A stretch of 64,000 bases of DNA from Letharia columbiana (GCF_014066305.1 NW_023501045.1:124001-188000); one strand, 5' to 3'; shown: positions 13,461 to 26,768, numbered from the stretch's first letter. Numbers and translations: made by a program. Notes: generated by a model not told the origin, from the sequence alone.

Positions 13461-14269
13461 GAAATTGCTCATGAGAGGGAATACACGGGCGGTTGGATCT
13501 GTGCACCAGCTTGACATGATTACTTTTGCATCAGTATCTATATTATGTTATGTTTTAGCAGTCTTCTTAATTGGTAAATGTTTGCGCAAGATAGTTCATC
13601 CGTCTAGTCTCAGGATATCAGACTCTTTTAACGGGACGCCCATGGTACGTTCGATTCCTCGCTTCGAGAGCAAATCATATCGCAAGTTCGTTACAGCCTT
13701 AAGTTGACAGGGATCATCTGCGATCGCTGAATGTCCAATCCAAAAGGTCAAAGTTCGCAGCTGAATGCAACCAGGAAACGCCACAGCCTTTCTCAATTAG
13801 AATTCATTCAGCGATACGAAATGACTACTCTTTCTCTTAGTTGTTGAAGAAATGCCATTAAGCTGCTCATGTCTTTGTGTAAATCAATCACCAAAGCTCG
13901 CTTACTCGAAATCTGCTGCGATTCTCTTCTGTCTCACGTTGTATGGCCTCGCTGGTCTCAGATCAACATTTTGAAGTCACCCCCTGACTTCGCCGATACT
14001 GGGAAAATTCGATCTTGCGCCTCTGCTTAACCTAGAGGCAAGAGCTCACGCTAGGAGCGGGCAGGCTCCAAGAGTCGTGGTTGTTGAATTTGGTCTTTCT
14101 AGATATCGTGCCTCTCATTGTCCATGGAAATGTTGACGTCGCTCCGAACATAGATAGCATTGATGGGTATCTCACAATTAGTCGAGTTCTGCGAGTAGAT
14201 AGATACTCGCTCAATGTCACTTTCCCGGGAGGAGAGGCCTCTTTTTTTTAGATATCATCATGGGTTGGG
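13461..14269. other. intergenic region with no supported gene
   Basis: I see no coding sequence. A GTTCGATTCC near 13650 resembles a tRNA T-loop, but the rest does not fold as a tRNA. Confidence 0.5.
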
Positions 14270-14600
14270 GAGACTAAAAGGAAGTGTGAAGACCACTACC
14301 GCAAAAATGGTGACTCTCGCTCTGTCTCTTAGGACCTGTTTGTTCTGACTTGACGAAGAGCTGGCGAAAAGAGGCAAGGCAAGCGATAACAATAGCCGCG
14401 ATGGGGCAGCACAGAGTTAGCGAGTTATACCAGGAGGTGGAAGTCAAACTTACCGACAGCCATGAGGGAGCTAGCGAGAAGCATGATCTACGCTGCAAGT
14501 ACGAAGAACTCGTCGGCGTATACTCTTTTGAAATGTCTGAGACGGACAGATACGCGGAGGATCAAGAAGCACAGGGAAAGCGCTGTTCCTCCCTACATGA
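14270..14600 (-). pseudogene. broken fungal rhodopsin-domain integral membrane protein
   Basis: Two pieces of the family are readable on the minus strand. The first (about 14600-14440) has the basic stretch followed by YADEFFVLAA, a stop, then IMLLASSLMAVG, the usual acidic entry into the second membrane helix of fungal PTH11-like/rhodopsin-domain proteins. The stop (TAG at 14490-14488) sits where Trp (TGG) is usual. The second (about 14425-14330) has IAAIVIACLASFRQLFV, the seventh helix and its exit motif. The ~200 residues normally lying between them are missing. So this is a deleted and interrupted copy. A GTAAGT follows the first piece and may be an old splice donor. Confidence 0.55.
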
Positions 14601-14860
14601 TACCCTATCGGTGGAGAGATGTCAAACCTCGTACAAAAGGTTATGGTGAATGAGATAGTGGTACGTATGACAAAGGCTTGAGGATTTATCTTTGCAACTG
14701 TGAGAGTAGTGAGAACCATGACTTGTACAAAGTGTTGTGTGATATGCTGGTGATTTGTACGAATTTTTGAGACACAACAGTAGAAAGCAGAAGCAGACTT
14801 TGAGATTACTGTGCTGGATGGACAGAAGAACTTGAGATGGATTAGGCATGATATATCCAT

Positions 14861-17800
14861 ATCAATCGCTCTTGATCATCAGCCTGAACTCTGCCATAGC
14901 CTTGTATGCATGATGAAAGCACCGTACATCCCCTGACTATCGTCGCTCCATATACCACAATCTACAACTTCAGTTTATGGTGTAGGCCGATTAGCTCAAC
15001 TCAGTCGGGCTTGTTGACAACTGGTGTTCATGCAGTTACTCATGCCCGTGCTTGATTACCCGAGAATTTGAGCGACTAGCTCCTCCGCTCTGGTAACCCC
15101 CCTCCTGTAGTGTTCCAATCGAACGAAGCGTTCACCTAAATTACGCAGAATGAACACCATGTGAAGGATTTTCAAGAGCCAGGTCAGAGCGGATCCGTTT
15201 ACCCCAATTGGAAGCGGGGAATTCTACCGGCATCAGACCCGGTACGTTTCGAGCTTGGTACCGCGCACTCAAATGCTTCTCATGAAAGCTTCGTATGTTA
15301 CACTTACCCCCCTTTTGTGATTCTCAACGTCCCGTAGTCAGTCTTTGACATGTTTGGAAGAATGGCGTGTACCTCGTCATCCTAAATTCTGCTAACAGTA
15401 TGCTAAACCATGCTTCGACGATTGATCTGCTGCTGGAGTACTTTGGCGCCTGCGCGGCGCAAGTTGTGGGTGAGATCGTCAAGCTGCAGGATGTGCCGCT
15501 CTTCCACAAAAGGCTCCCTCGAGGACTCTTCAGCCTTTCAAAATTGTTTTACTAAATCTGCGTGATGGAGCCATGAGTTCGCTACCGATCGGGCAGGGAA
15601 CCCTAATGGAGATTTGTTTTTGGAAAAGAAACGATGAACACGAGCTTTCTTGAGCTCTGGGAAATCCAGATGCTTCTCGATCCATTTGCCGACCTGTCCA
15701 ACCCGACATTGATCAGATGTCAATTGATGAACATCCAGTATGCTATGCAGCCTACGATGTGATGGAGTATTAGGCAGTACCGTGCATACTCACCGCGCCC
15801 GCCCCACCCCCCCTCCTCCATCACTCTGTACAAGGCAGTGACGGGTGAAAAGAATGACTGCATTACCCTTCAGAAACAACTCCCCTGTGAAGCATCCGCA
15901 AAGAAGCAGCACGCGTTGTAGTCTCACAGACCTCTTCTTAGTTCTAGTCTCAGGATATTGAGTATCCCCGCGCAGTTTCAGGCATTCCCTCACCAATGCA
16001 TTCCGTCAGCTCGATTGAAAGACACCTGCAACTCTTTCGAAACCGGGAACATCTGTTGGACTTTGTCGACTAGTGTGTCAGAGAGCTCCTTCAAACCTCT
16101 TATGCTCCATACTGTTGACGAAGTGCAGCCTTACGGAGCCTGCATGCGTCATGCCCTTATACGCAGTTCCTATGCCTAGGTTTGCCTGCACATTAGTCCG
16201 GAGCGGATGCAATGCAGCGTAGAGGCACCTCGAGAAAGACAGACCCGGGTAAAGATGGCAGTGTGGAGTCAAACTTCGCAATGCAAGGACGACCCCGCAA
16301 ACACGTTTGGACCCCATAGATCCGCCTATCGGGCACCAGTCAGATAATGTGATCTAATGACTGCAGGTACGGTACGTTACATTTCACTCTTATCAGTGGT
16401 GAGATATTTGATTTCAGAGGTTCGGCTGCCATGTGCGATCTCCGGAAGAATCTTCGGCCGCTCCGTCTTGGCAAGCACGGTCCGGCCCTCTCCGAGGACG
16501 TCGAGTGGTACTGCACTTTGCAGTCAATCTTCTTGTCTTCCAGGACATGTTCTGCACCGATGAAGAGTCGCCGAAAACAAGACCGGCATCCGTGGTGTTG
16601 TATCGAATGCGTACCGCCGGAATGACCGGTATCCATGAGACTGCGCGCGGCATGGTGGATCTTCGAGTCTCAAATTGAAGGCCTGGAGAGCAAGCAAGGC
16701 AGGCCTCAGCTAGGTTCAGGTATGTTCACTAACCAAACATACTGGTGCTAGAAATTTCGAGGGTGCCCTTCTGCTAGAGGGAGCATAGCTAAGAAGCTAC
16801 AACATTCTGTAAATAGCGTCAAAGCTGGGCTAACGATATCCTCGCAGATCACGGATGACCATCAAAGCCTCCCTCCCTCAAATTCCTCCTGCCTCCACCC
16901 ATGTTAAGCTTCTAAAGTCCGTCGAGCCTCCTTTGTACGATGCCAAACCTCACATAGAGCTTGGGGAAGGACCGGAGAATTCGAAGGAGCAAGCCGAAGA
17001 AGGGAGAGAGGGCAAGGCTGCTAGACGGTAGTCCTGGACATGTCGCCGAAGATTTGTTCAGTGCTGCTGAAGTCGAAGAGAGTGCGGCGGAGGTCGCAGT
17101 CAACCACAAAATCGCGCCCCTCAACGCGCCTTGCGGAGACCAGAAATGGCAAATGTCAAACCCCATGGCGCTTACAGGCAGGGTTCTCTGCGTGGCTACT
17201 CCTGAAGACCTACCAGCAACCTGGCATTTGCGAAATACCGTCGGGCACTGGGCATCGAACAGGCGAAACAGGCCTTCGATGAGAGAGTGACTGCGGTCGC
17301 GAATCGAGTCATAGCCGTGGAGGTTATTTGAGGGCAGTCAGACCACCAAGGAAGCTACTGCCAAGCAGCTAAGGCTGGTGAGAGTATCCGGCAACCGTCA
17401 ATGACGTTAATACACGAGGACAGCACTCGCTTGAAAGCCCTGAGGGGGCCGTAACTGCTCCGCGAGACATAAATGACTGTTATTGATGTTACGCCCTGTT
17501 CGTCATCGAATCTGGCAAAGTTGATGGTAGGGCGAAACCAGGGTATGCTAGAATCCCCAAAGGCATGTAGAGACAGTGTAAACGGACAGACGTCTTACGA
17601 CGAGGTCTCTGGCCTGGCCAAGAAGCCATCGAAGCAGGGAGCGGTCGGGAACTGCGCAATTAATTACTTTGACTTTCGTGCTGAGTCCTCTTTAATCCTT
17701 ACTCTGGGTTTCGATGGTTCTGCAGCATGTCCTTATAACAGACATTGCAGCTTGAATTGGTCTTCCTCAACGTCTTCTCACGAAGATTACTGCGACCAGT

Positions 17801-19903
17801 GGCTCTCTGAAGTTATATAGTCGTTTTATGCGCGCGCTACTCTCGATGATTGATGCATCTCTCGAAAAGCTCTCGTCGAGAGACTTACCTCGCGTCTCCG
17901 CTTTACACTATGGACGCCACACAAAATATATATCGGTCTCATATCTAAGCATTATGCGTTCCCTGACTAGTTCAACCGCCTAGTGAGATGAGTTATTTTC
18001 GTGACACAGACTTTGTCCAATATCTTTTAATATGCCGCACACTCCGAGCAGGCGCAAGCGCACGTGAAATCTTACGCAATTCGTAGCATCCCAAAGCAGC
18101 GTTCTAGTTTTGGCCGCACTGAGGGAGACCAGTCGCGTCATCGATGTGTCTTTGAAATAGCCGCATTGATAGTCTCGCTACGTACACGCGTATGTCAAAG
18201 TCTCTGCACTAAAAGCCAGAGTATCTCAGGAGACCCAGGCGCTTCAGCCGGACATGACTCCACGCGTAAAGCTGTCAGCGCCTTAAAGCTGCGCTGGAAG
18301 ATAGACCACCGCACTCCCTGTCCAGATCTGCATTCTCTCTTCAGATGCCTGTTTCGATTTTGCCCTTAGTGTTCGACCATTTGGCTCTATGGTGTCTGTT
18401 CCTATCAATTGTTATATCGCTAAGTTTGAACGCTGCACAAGACGGGATCGACCTATTACGCCGGTGAAGCCATCGTGGGTGTCTTTCATCTCAAACACTC
18501 CGATCTCGATACTCAATCCCACGAGCATCAGCAACAGGAGAGTAGGCCAGGCTCGTCCCCTCGGTACCACGCAGCAGAAATAGTTTAGGGCGTCTCTTTT
18601 TACAACGCGTATGCTTACCAGCGCTTTCAGTGGCGAATCAAAAGCTGCAAATGCAGGTCTCAAAACTGCACCAGCGGCTATCATCTCCCATAGCACGCTC
18701 TCGACCGCACGAATCATAGAGTCTGAAATTTTCGATCGGATTATTCTCCTCGCGTGGCCGAAGAAATTAGGTGCATTATGCACTAAGCACTCTAGCAAGC
18801 GCTCTTCAGACGTCCCAAGCCGGTGCAAGCCACTGTTCCAACACAACATTTTGCTCCGGAGAGTTCTTTCTCAGAGCAATTACATGCCATGTATCCTAGC
18901 TACAAATCTGCCCCAGCTAACAGAGCAAAATCAGTACTGCAGTATATAAGCTTTGCGTGGACTTGTCGAAAGCATTGTTCCCATCGCCTTAGTTGCATCG
19001 ATACTCAACCCTTTGATGCTACGCTCATACTGGTGAGATATCTTGGTGAGGACCGAAACATGTGTTTACCACAGTGTTAAGCTGTAAAGCGTCGTTGCGG
19101 ACGAAAAGCATTTCCAACGTTGGCAGAAACCTCTTCAAATTCTGCACACCGCTTTCCTGAAATTTGAGGTTGCTGGAAGATCGTCTTTGGACCTCGTCGC
19201 TGCGTCATCCTAGGGTGCCGAAGAATTTGTGAATATATCTCGGGTTCAAGATGCCGACTGTTACGGGTAGAAAGTGACTGCTAAACTCTCTCAGGCGCCG
19301 CCAGGCCTTAATTAATTTGTTCTGAGCGCTGTGAGTACTGATGCAGAAACAGTGCATCTTAGACCGGCAGAAGATAAGCTGATAGTCCAAACCGCACGTC
19401 TAATTACTTCAAGACCACAAGAGAGTCCGTAGACGCAATTGGCATATTGTTAAGGAAGCGGTGCATATTGAGGAAGTCATGCAGCAGATGTAGAGTCTCT
19501 TTGTTCGGAAGAAATATTCAACCAGGGCACATTATATCTCATGAAGCGCTGGATTGCCAGAATAAGGCTGGCTACCCGTCGGCTGAGTTTCGTCCTGCTC
19601 TCACTAGGAAAGTTGGCAGAAGCTGGTCTCGTTGCGGTGTTGAGACCGGTAGAGAAAGCCGAGATAGAAAGTCGGCTTGCGATTTGATATTGGAGCAACG
19701 CAACGGATGAAACCAAATTGAACGTCAACTTTCGTCTGCGTGGAAAACCCTCGCGTAGTACAAAATAGAGACTGCTCCACAAAATCAGGCCAGTTCAACT
19801 TAAGAGTACATGGACATCTCTCAACAATGCTGCACTCTTCAATTAGGATTCAAAGTTACTTTGACCCCCTCTCCGCCTTGACATCCATTCACCATGCCGA
19901 GCC
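14861..19903. other. long region of apparent gene debris
   Basis: Five kilobases without a gene I can support. Short coding-like stretches occur: a minus-strand 61-codon frame at 15538-15723, plus-strand frames at 16850-17450 that shift register several times, and a 145-codon minus-strand frame at 18412-18849 with one hydrophobic segment. None shows a domain I recognise. Composition is ordinary, not RIP-like. It is best read as decayed genes or untranslated sequence. Confidence 0.4.
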
Positions 19904-20735
19904 TTACTCTCCATCAATCCCTCTCAAAACAGCGCCTCCTGGCCCAAACTTGGCAGACCGTCTCACTTTGCTGGCAGTGGGATCTCCTGAGGAAGCGCCT
20001 GTGTCCGAGATGCATTGCTGATCGCAAAAAGGATTCTCCACATAGTTGAAAGTCAAGATGCCGTCCGACGGGTCGTTGCTGCCTTGATCTACGAAATGAA
20101 TCGGCACGCTGCCGCAGGTGCTGCAGCCGTGTTCTAGAATGGCGTCGGTGAGAGGTCTGATCTGTTCCAGGCTGAGGGATGCGCCTTGGGGGAAGAGGCC
20201 TGATGCGTTTCTCGAGTCAGCAAGCAATTTTACCTGGAAAGGGTCGTTGGGCTGAAAGATATGTTTCGTGGAGATGTGCAGAGCAGAAGTTAGGTTATGG
20301 CGCGCGGCATCTGGGTAGTACTTACATATGCCGCCAGCGCCAACGCTGAGGTCGCCACTAAGACTGAATGATCCGGTAACACCATCATAGTCACCACCAG
20401 CGGACGCAGAAATTGTGACCGTGTCTGTCTGACTGATACAAATTACTATGCAGGTTCCAGTGTCAGCGTTTCTCTCGCGAAACAGGGGTTTGTGCTAGAG
20501 AAAGTGCTATAGAGGAATACGAACTGTGTGAGCCGTCGCCGTATGTGGTTGAGTTGCTCTCCGATGCAGCCCAGACAGCGTCACGCAGGATCTGCACAAT
20601 CTTGCCAGATGAGCTACTCATAGTAGCGCGATCGCAAAGAGCAGAGCCGCGACAGTTGATCCCCAGGGCATAGCTACTGCCGAGGAGGGTAGAGAGGGAG
20701 GTGATACCCAGCATCAGAAGTGAGGAGGTACGCAT
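19904..20735 (-). CDS. secreted KP4-like (killer-toxin fold) protein
   Basis: Minus strand, three exons: 20735-20525, 20445-20326 and 20199-19904, with introns of 79 and 126 bp, giving 208 residues without a stop. The first ~23 residues form a signal peptide, and the mature chain opens with the Cys-containing block characteristic of the KP4 family. Several Cys are spaced as in that family, including the CGSVPIHF block in exon 3. KP4 was first described as a secreted protein encoded by a totivirus of Ustilago; chromosomal homologues are common in ascomycetes, and in the virus-coded protein the target is calcium channel activity. Whether this copy is active is unknown. The acceptor at 20200 was chosen because the nearer AG breaks the frame. 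A TATA-like element lies at 20891-20896. The C-terminal ~35 residues are extra to the core. Confidence 0.82.
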
Positions 20736-20890
20736 GATGGTACTTGTGATGAATGAATGCTATGTGGGGTGGAATTTCAAATTCGGTAAGAGTGGAGTGA
20801 TCAGTTGTAGATAGTGATTCTCTCTCTGGGTGCAGTTGATCGTCGGACTTTGTTTGTTGTGCAGATACTCTCGAGGAAGACAAGTCTGCC

Positions 20891-20896
20891 TTTATA
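20891..20896 (-). promoter_or_regulatory. TATA-like element of the KP4-like gene
   Basis: Minus-strand TATAAA within ATCTATAAAGGC, about 155 bp before the start codon. No other core element is obvious. Confidence 0.4.
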
Positions 20897-20902
20897 GATA
20901 TC

Positions 20903-23900
20903 CGCTCCAATGAAGGCCCCACTATTATTAGGATGACGGATGCTCATCTAACATCTTGATCATCTGAAAGAACAAGGCGAGGTCATTCATGAGACCGCCA
21001 GGCCCCAAATTGCTAAAATAGACTGAGGCAGAGCCACCCATTGTGTCAATATACGAAATTGCTGTAAGAGATGTTGCGGCGAAGGAAGACAGTATAATGG
21101 TGGGTTGCACGTCTGTTCGTATCACTAAGCCAGCCTTTGGTAGGTTTCTCTAACGGCGAAGGGCGCAGATATGTAGATCGTGTCCATTGTATGTGTTCAA
21201 TCCCCGAAAGGCCTCGATGGCCCTCAATTTCGACGTTAAGATCGAAGTGAAGATGATGTTTCATATAGCCAACTCCTTTTGTGGACTATTGACTTGAGGC
21301 GGAGGCGCGAGGAAATGCAGGATATGGATAATGGCGGAGGCATAACGGCGGACCCCAACGATGATACGGGACGACGTTACGCGAGGCACGAGAGCTGTAG
21401 ACGGATATCAGCTTGAGATGAGGTGCGTCGTCAAAGGATGTATGACGGCATTGATAATCATATAAGACTCAGGTATCTCAGCATTGCCTCAAGGCCGAAT
21501 GTAACCTGTGGAAGCAACGCGGTAGCTTAGCTTGAGGTTAATGCAAGTGCAGGGCTCAGCAACGACATGGTCACCAAATCAGTGACACGTCGTGAGAAGC
21601 TTCCAATCCAAGGCCAAAAGAGAGACTGGGGTTGCAGGCCAGGTTCTTTCGAGTGGAGCAGTTGATTTACAGCAGGGTGACAATTTCGAATGGCCAAAGA
21701 CTCGAACAAATGAAGACAAGATCGCAGGTGGACTCACAGCGCTTCGAGGTCTCTACATCAGTAGACCAGAGTAGGTGAGATGTGACTAAGGTACCTGCAG
21801 TAGTCTGTGTAAGGGCCAGAACGTGAAACACAAGCTGGAGATGCAGGGTCATTTCCTACCAGGCTAAGTTGCATGCTGAGAGCATGAAGATGGATGTGCG
21901 ACAACGCCGCTGTCCGAATAGGGTGTTCGATGTGGCTTGACAAACGAAAATAAGGTGTGGATGTTTTACTGTCTCGCTTCGAGTTGACCAATCGGGGCAA
22001 AAAGCGCCCCCAAAGCTGAAGTGCACCGAGCCGCTCTCGCCACTCAAACATCCTCCATCATCTCAGATCTACCATCGGTGCCGGGGCCAAATAGCTGATC
22101 TTCTCGAGACGAGGTGGCAGCAGGCTGGGAATGCGGCACAGTAGTGATGCAAAAATGGAGATGATGACCATGGCGTGATCATTGTTGATGGCATAGCTAC
22201 GGGGTGGTACCCTCCTCGCACTCCTGACAGGTTGTCATCTGTTGAAGTTTCCGGAGCTTGGCCGTACGCGGCAAATGATACTCTCGTTTGTATGCTTCGA
22301 AATGTGAGCATTAATGCAAAAGCCTCGAGGCACTGCCCAGCATTATCCTCGACTCCTCTCACGGGGCAAAGTCTGTTCAGGAAGCCCAGGCTGACATGGG
22401 TTTGTCGTGGGTTCTGTTTGAGTCGCGATGATCAATGACCTTTGTTTGGCTGCCTGCCTGCCACCACCTGCTTTGAGTGATAAATAAGTTCACAACCTTG
22501 GGAGTGTCCATTGCTGCTCATGCTTCTGGGTCGTGGCAAATTGACCACTCTGAGAACTGCATCAACGTTAAGGTCAAAAAGTCTGCTCAAAGACTATGGC
22601 ATTGTATTGGCGAGAAGTGCGAAGCCCCTGATCATAGACGCAATAGGCGAGAACTCGAGGGCGCAGCACACGTGCCATTACTCTGTAGGTACGGAGCACC
22701 TTCATCTTTAGCAGGCGTGATCAGACCGAGAAACCTATAGCGTCGGTAGTAATCATCGAGCTGGGCAAGTTTGAACACAAGTGTGGTGTGCGCGATCATT
22801 TGATGTCCAGCTGTGGATGTCGGCCAAAAGTTCTGGCCGGGTTGGGCAGTAAATAGGCAAGGTTGCTTAGGGCATGACCATGGCAATACCCTTATTTGCG
22901 CTAAGTATTGAATTGGTGGCATCCTTTGAGAGTCTGGACAAGAAAAAGAATAAAAGAAAGAGATATGACAAAGATTGGGGTCAGGTCAAAAAGGGGAATA
23001 CATCCCGACCCCGGGGCCAGCTCAGTTTTGCCCCAGGTTCCCCGGGTGCCCTATCCGGGCCTCCCCCTACCCCCACAGACACCATCGGACACGCTATCCA
23101 CTAACGGCCAAGGGCCGACTAGGTACTCGTACCTTACTTTATGGACTGTCGCGTGCCAAGACTCTAGGCTGGCTTGGCCACCGGGTTCTTCCCTACCACC
23201 TTAGCGAGCTTAGGTACCTTACCTTAAAATTTGATGATTTCCCCTTGAGCGTACATGTACAGGATATTTTATTGGAGAGATAAGGCAAAGATATCTAAGT
23301 TTACCTCCTGCCTCATCTTTCACCAAATAGAAAAAAAGCTCCGGAATTCCTTCAACACCAACACCAACGCCAACGCCCAACAGCGGATCTGTACAAGAGC
23401 AGCTTCCCTTTCTGCTACTCTCCCCCGCTTTCTTCTTTTTCTCGCCGCTCGGGGCGGTCCGGTCGTCTCCTGATAGCACAGAGCGCCTATCTGTTGATTT
23501 CCTGTAGAACTCCTTCTGTCCAACCTGCATTCATCCTGCATTCATCCTGCATCCCAAATGTACCCTCCCACATTATCGTGAAGACTGACCCTCCTGCTTA
23601 ATTTAGACAGTGTCGCATGCATATGCTGCAAGGAAGCCTGCTCTTAAAAGGTAATGATCTGCTTGTACCGCCATCCTTATCTTCGGGATTGGTGGCATTG
23701 TGTAAATAAACCCTAAAGCCCGAACTATTCCAATGCCCCTGCAGCTTGCTGGAAAGGCAATTCAGTGGTGGCAACGAATCAATGAGGCTCATGGGACATG
23801 ACCGACTCTGGCTTGTGTGCCAGGTCACAAGAAACCAAAAAGAACTGGGTGTCGCGATATGGGGACATATGAGCCTTGCCAAGTATCTGTTCTCTGTTGC

Positions 23901-24447
23901 TGGCTTAACAGTCGTAGGATTCTCTTCTATGCCTTAATCAGTTATTGGTATGCTCGTCTTATCGCGGGTGATTGCATGTTCACTATTGCGCTAAGAATAA
24001 GTTGATTAAGGTTTGGTACTGAGGAAGGACATCATTCGTCAAGTTGAAGCAAAAGTAATTCGATACAGAGTGACGTCTTATTTTGTTCGCCAAGCCACCC
24101 TATATCTCTTGACACGTCCCCCTTTCACGCATTGAATGCCGTCTTCTGCGTCAGCGGTGCAACCTTTCGAGTGGTCTACCCCACCTCTTACTCCAAACGC
24201 TCTGCTCGCAAAGGCCTTTTGGCGAAATAACTCCGCTTCGAATCTGGAAGCCGCGGTTCTATAAAGATGGTACCATGTCCGGAAGATCTCCTGCCCTTTT
24301 CGTCTCGTGCCCGGCACTCCTTGGCCGAAGAAGGGTCAAACGCAGATCCGTGTGGCAGCATGGGATACGTCAACACCTAACATGTACGCCATGTGCAACC
24401 AGCTCGGACACGTCTGGACTGGGGTGGCGGACTACATGACCAGCTGG
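20903..24447. other. intergenic region with no supported gene
   Basis: Short unrelated frames only. A minus-strand fragment at 21264-21126 reads smoothly for about 45 residues but matches nothing I know. The stretch 22980-23230 is C/G-rich and carries the TAGGTACCTTACCTTA-type motif often seen in ascomycete promoters and untranslated leaders; a transcript could start there, but I see no coding sequence attached. Confidence 0.4.
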
Positions 24448-24455
24448 TATATAAG
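24448..24455 (+). promoter_or_regulatory. TATA box of the sedolisin gene
   Basis: TATATAAG lies 68 bp upstream of the chosen start codon at 24516, a normal distance for a strongly regulated fungal secreted-enzyme gene. Confidence 0.55.
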
Positions 24456-24515
24456 AGATGCAGACCCCGCGGATACAACCTCAAATACATTGAGAATCTC
24501 CACACGCATCTCAAA

Positions 24516-26768
24516 ATGCTTCTGCCAATCCTTGCCACCGCGGCTGCTGCTGCATTTGCGGCAGTAGCCACCGCTCTCCCAACATCCCCCAGCCATGTGG
24601 TACATGAGAAGCGCAGCGGATCTTCCAGTTGGTCACCAATGCAAGACGCTAAGCCCGATGGACGCATCACACTTCCTGTCCGCATTGGTCTCACCGAAAG
24701 CAATCTGCACCGGGGTGATGAGATTTTGATGGAGGTGTCCGACCCAGCCAGTAAGAAATATGGGAAGCACTTGACTGCGGAAGAGGTAATGAGGTACCCT
24801 AGCCTAGCACGTATTGCCGAACTAATCTTGGAGTAGATCATAGAACTGTTTGCGCCTGCGCCAGAGTCCATCGATGCCGTGCGCAATTGGCTTGTATTGT
24901 CTGGCATCGAGTCGTCTCGTATCTCTTTGTCTCGGGGAAGAAATTGGCTCAATGTCAACGCCAGCATCACCGAAGTAGAAGCTCTACTGAAGACCGAGTA
25001 CAAGGTGTACGAACACTCTACCGGACAGAATCACATTGCTTGCGAGGAATACAGCGTTCCGCAAGATCTTTCGGAGCATATTGATCTTATCATGCCAACC
25101 GTCCACTTCGACACAAAGATTGTTGGGGATCCAGAGCAACGCAAAGAAAAGCGTGACGGACAGTCTTTCCAGCCCGGCAATTCAGACAACAATGGCTTCC
25201 TACCCAAGAAAGGCCCGACAATCATTGGGCCAGGCGCAGATCCCGATGTTGCCCCCCAGCCGTTTGCCCTCTCAACATGCGACACACAAATCACCCCAGA
25301 TTGCCTACGCGCACTTTACAATTTTACCAATGGGACCCTTGCCAAGTCGTCCTACGGCATTGTCGAGTACACACCTCAGGCATATCTGCAGTCAGACCTC
25401 AACCTTTTCTATAGCAATCTGGCGCGACAGATTCCCTCTGGCACTGCTCCGACGCTCGATTCGATTGATGGCGGAGTTGACCAGACTAGTACCCAGAGCT
25501 TTGACGATAATGGAGAGTCTGATCTTGACTTGCAGTATGCTATCGCCCTCGGTATGTCCAACACTATATAACTTTGGTTCCTTTTTCCCTCCACATACTG
25601 ACCTCTCGCAGTGTATCCTCAGAAGGTGACATTGTATCAAACTGGCGACCTTGTCGAAGGCGCTTCGTTCAATAATTTCCTAGACGGAATCGATTCTTCC
25701 TACTGTACGTCTGGTGGTGGAGATAATCCAACATAGTATGTTTACCTCTCTGTGGCATTCTTTATCGCCATCTTAATAGATACTAGCGATGCAACCTACC
25801 CTGACCCCAATTCTGGGGGCTATAAGAGCCAAGATTGTGGCAAGTACACCGCTGCATCTGTCATCTCCACATCGTATGGCTCCAATGAAGCAGACTTGAC
25901 AGCCGCATATGAAGTACGCCAATGCAATGAGTGAGTCAAGTCTCCAACCGCAGTCGAGGACGCGTTATAATTGACAATCCTACGCTCCAGGTATATGAAG
26001 CTCGGCATGCAAGGAGTCACCATTTTGTACTCGTCTGGTGACAACGGCGTTGCCGGAAATGGCGCCGAATGCTGCACCAAGGCCAAGTGTGCCGGCGGGA
26101 CCTACAACACGGGCAAGTCGGGCACTTTCAACCCATCCTTTCCAGGAACCTGGTATGTACAGCGCCGAGTCACTTCTTCTTGTTCTGTACACTTTGCAGG
26201 CTAACTCCAAGTTTCACGCAGCCCATACGTAACCTCCGTTGGCGCGACGCAAATCGTTTCTGGCGCCAGCGTCACCGCACCCGAAGAAGCCTGCGAGACC
26301 GTCATCTATTCCGGCGGTGGATTCAGCAACGTCTTCGCCATGCCATCCTACCAATCTTCAGCCGTCAAATCCTACTTCGCGAACCACAAGCCCAGCTACA
26401 CGGCGACTCAATACAACAACTCCCAAACCGTGCGCGGCTACCCCGACGTAGCCGCCAACGGCGCCAACTATGCCGTCGCCGTTGACGGCAGTATCAGCTT
26501 GGTCTACGGCACCTCTGCCTCGTCGCCAACTTTCGGCAGCGTCATCACCCTCATCAACGAGCAACGTGTCAACGCTGGAAAAGCAGCAGTCGGCTTCATC
26601 AATCCTACGCTGTACGCGAACCCCACGATCCTCAACGACATCACCTCTGGTGGGAACCAAGGGTGTGGGACTGCTGGCTTTACTGCCGTCTCTGGCTGGG
26701 ACCCGGTAACGGGACTAGGTACTCCGAATTATGGCAAGATGTTGCCTGTCTTTATGAATCTGCCCTGA
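24516..26768 (+). CDS. secreted sedolisin (S53 serine-carboxyl peptidase)
   Basis: Six exons: 24516-24785, 24837-25551, 25612-25735, 25787-25930, 25991-26152 and 26222-26768, giving 653 residues. The introns are 51, 60, 51, 60 and 69 bp. Residues 1-20 form a signal peptide. A pro-kumamolisin activation domain follows to about residue 200, ending near a Lys-Arg site (EKRDGQS). The catalytic domain holds all expected residues: Glu317 and Asp321 in GESDLDLQYA, the oxyanion Asp435 in SSGDNG, and the nucleophile Ser570 in YGTSASSP. The end carries the Asp/Gly-rich calcium site typical of the family (DITSGGNQG, GWDPVTGLGTP). Fungal sedolisins act outside the cell at acid pH as endo- or tripeptidyl-peptidases; which of these applies here is not resolved. 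The ATG at 24516 was preferred to an upstream in-frame ATG because it starts the signal peptide and lies after the TATA box. Confidence 0.93.

Noticed and set aside
13593..13680. tRNA-like sequence with GTTCGATTCC
   Set aside because: The anticodon-arm candidate CTTTTAA has no pairing stem (AGACT against CGGGA), and no acceptor stem closes.
20200..20253. nearer splice acceptor (20252) for the KP4-like gene
   Set aside because: It puts exon 3 out of frame and leads to an early stop; the acceptor at 20200 keeps both frame and family similarity.
24377..25003. 208-codon minus-strand frame
   Set aside because: Antisense of the sedolisin pro-domain exons; no domain and the sense model is far better supported.
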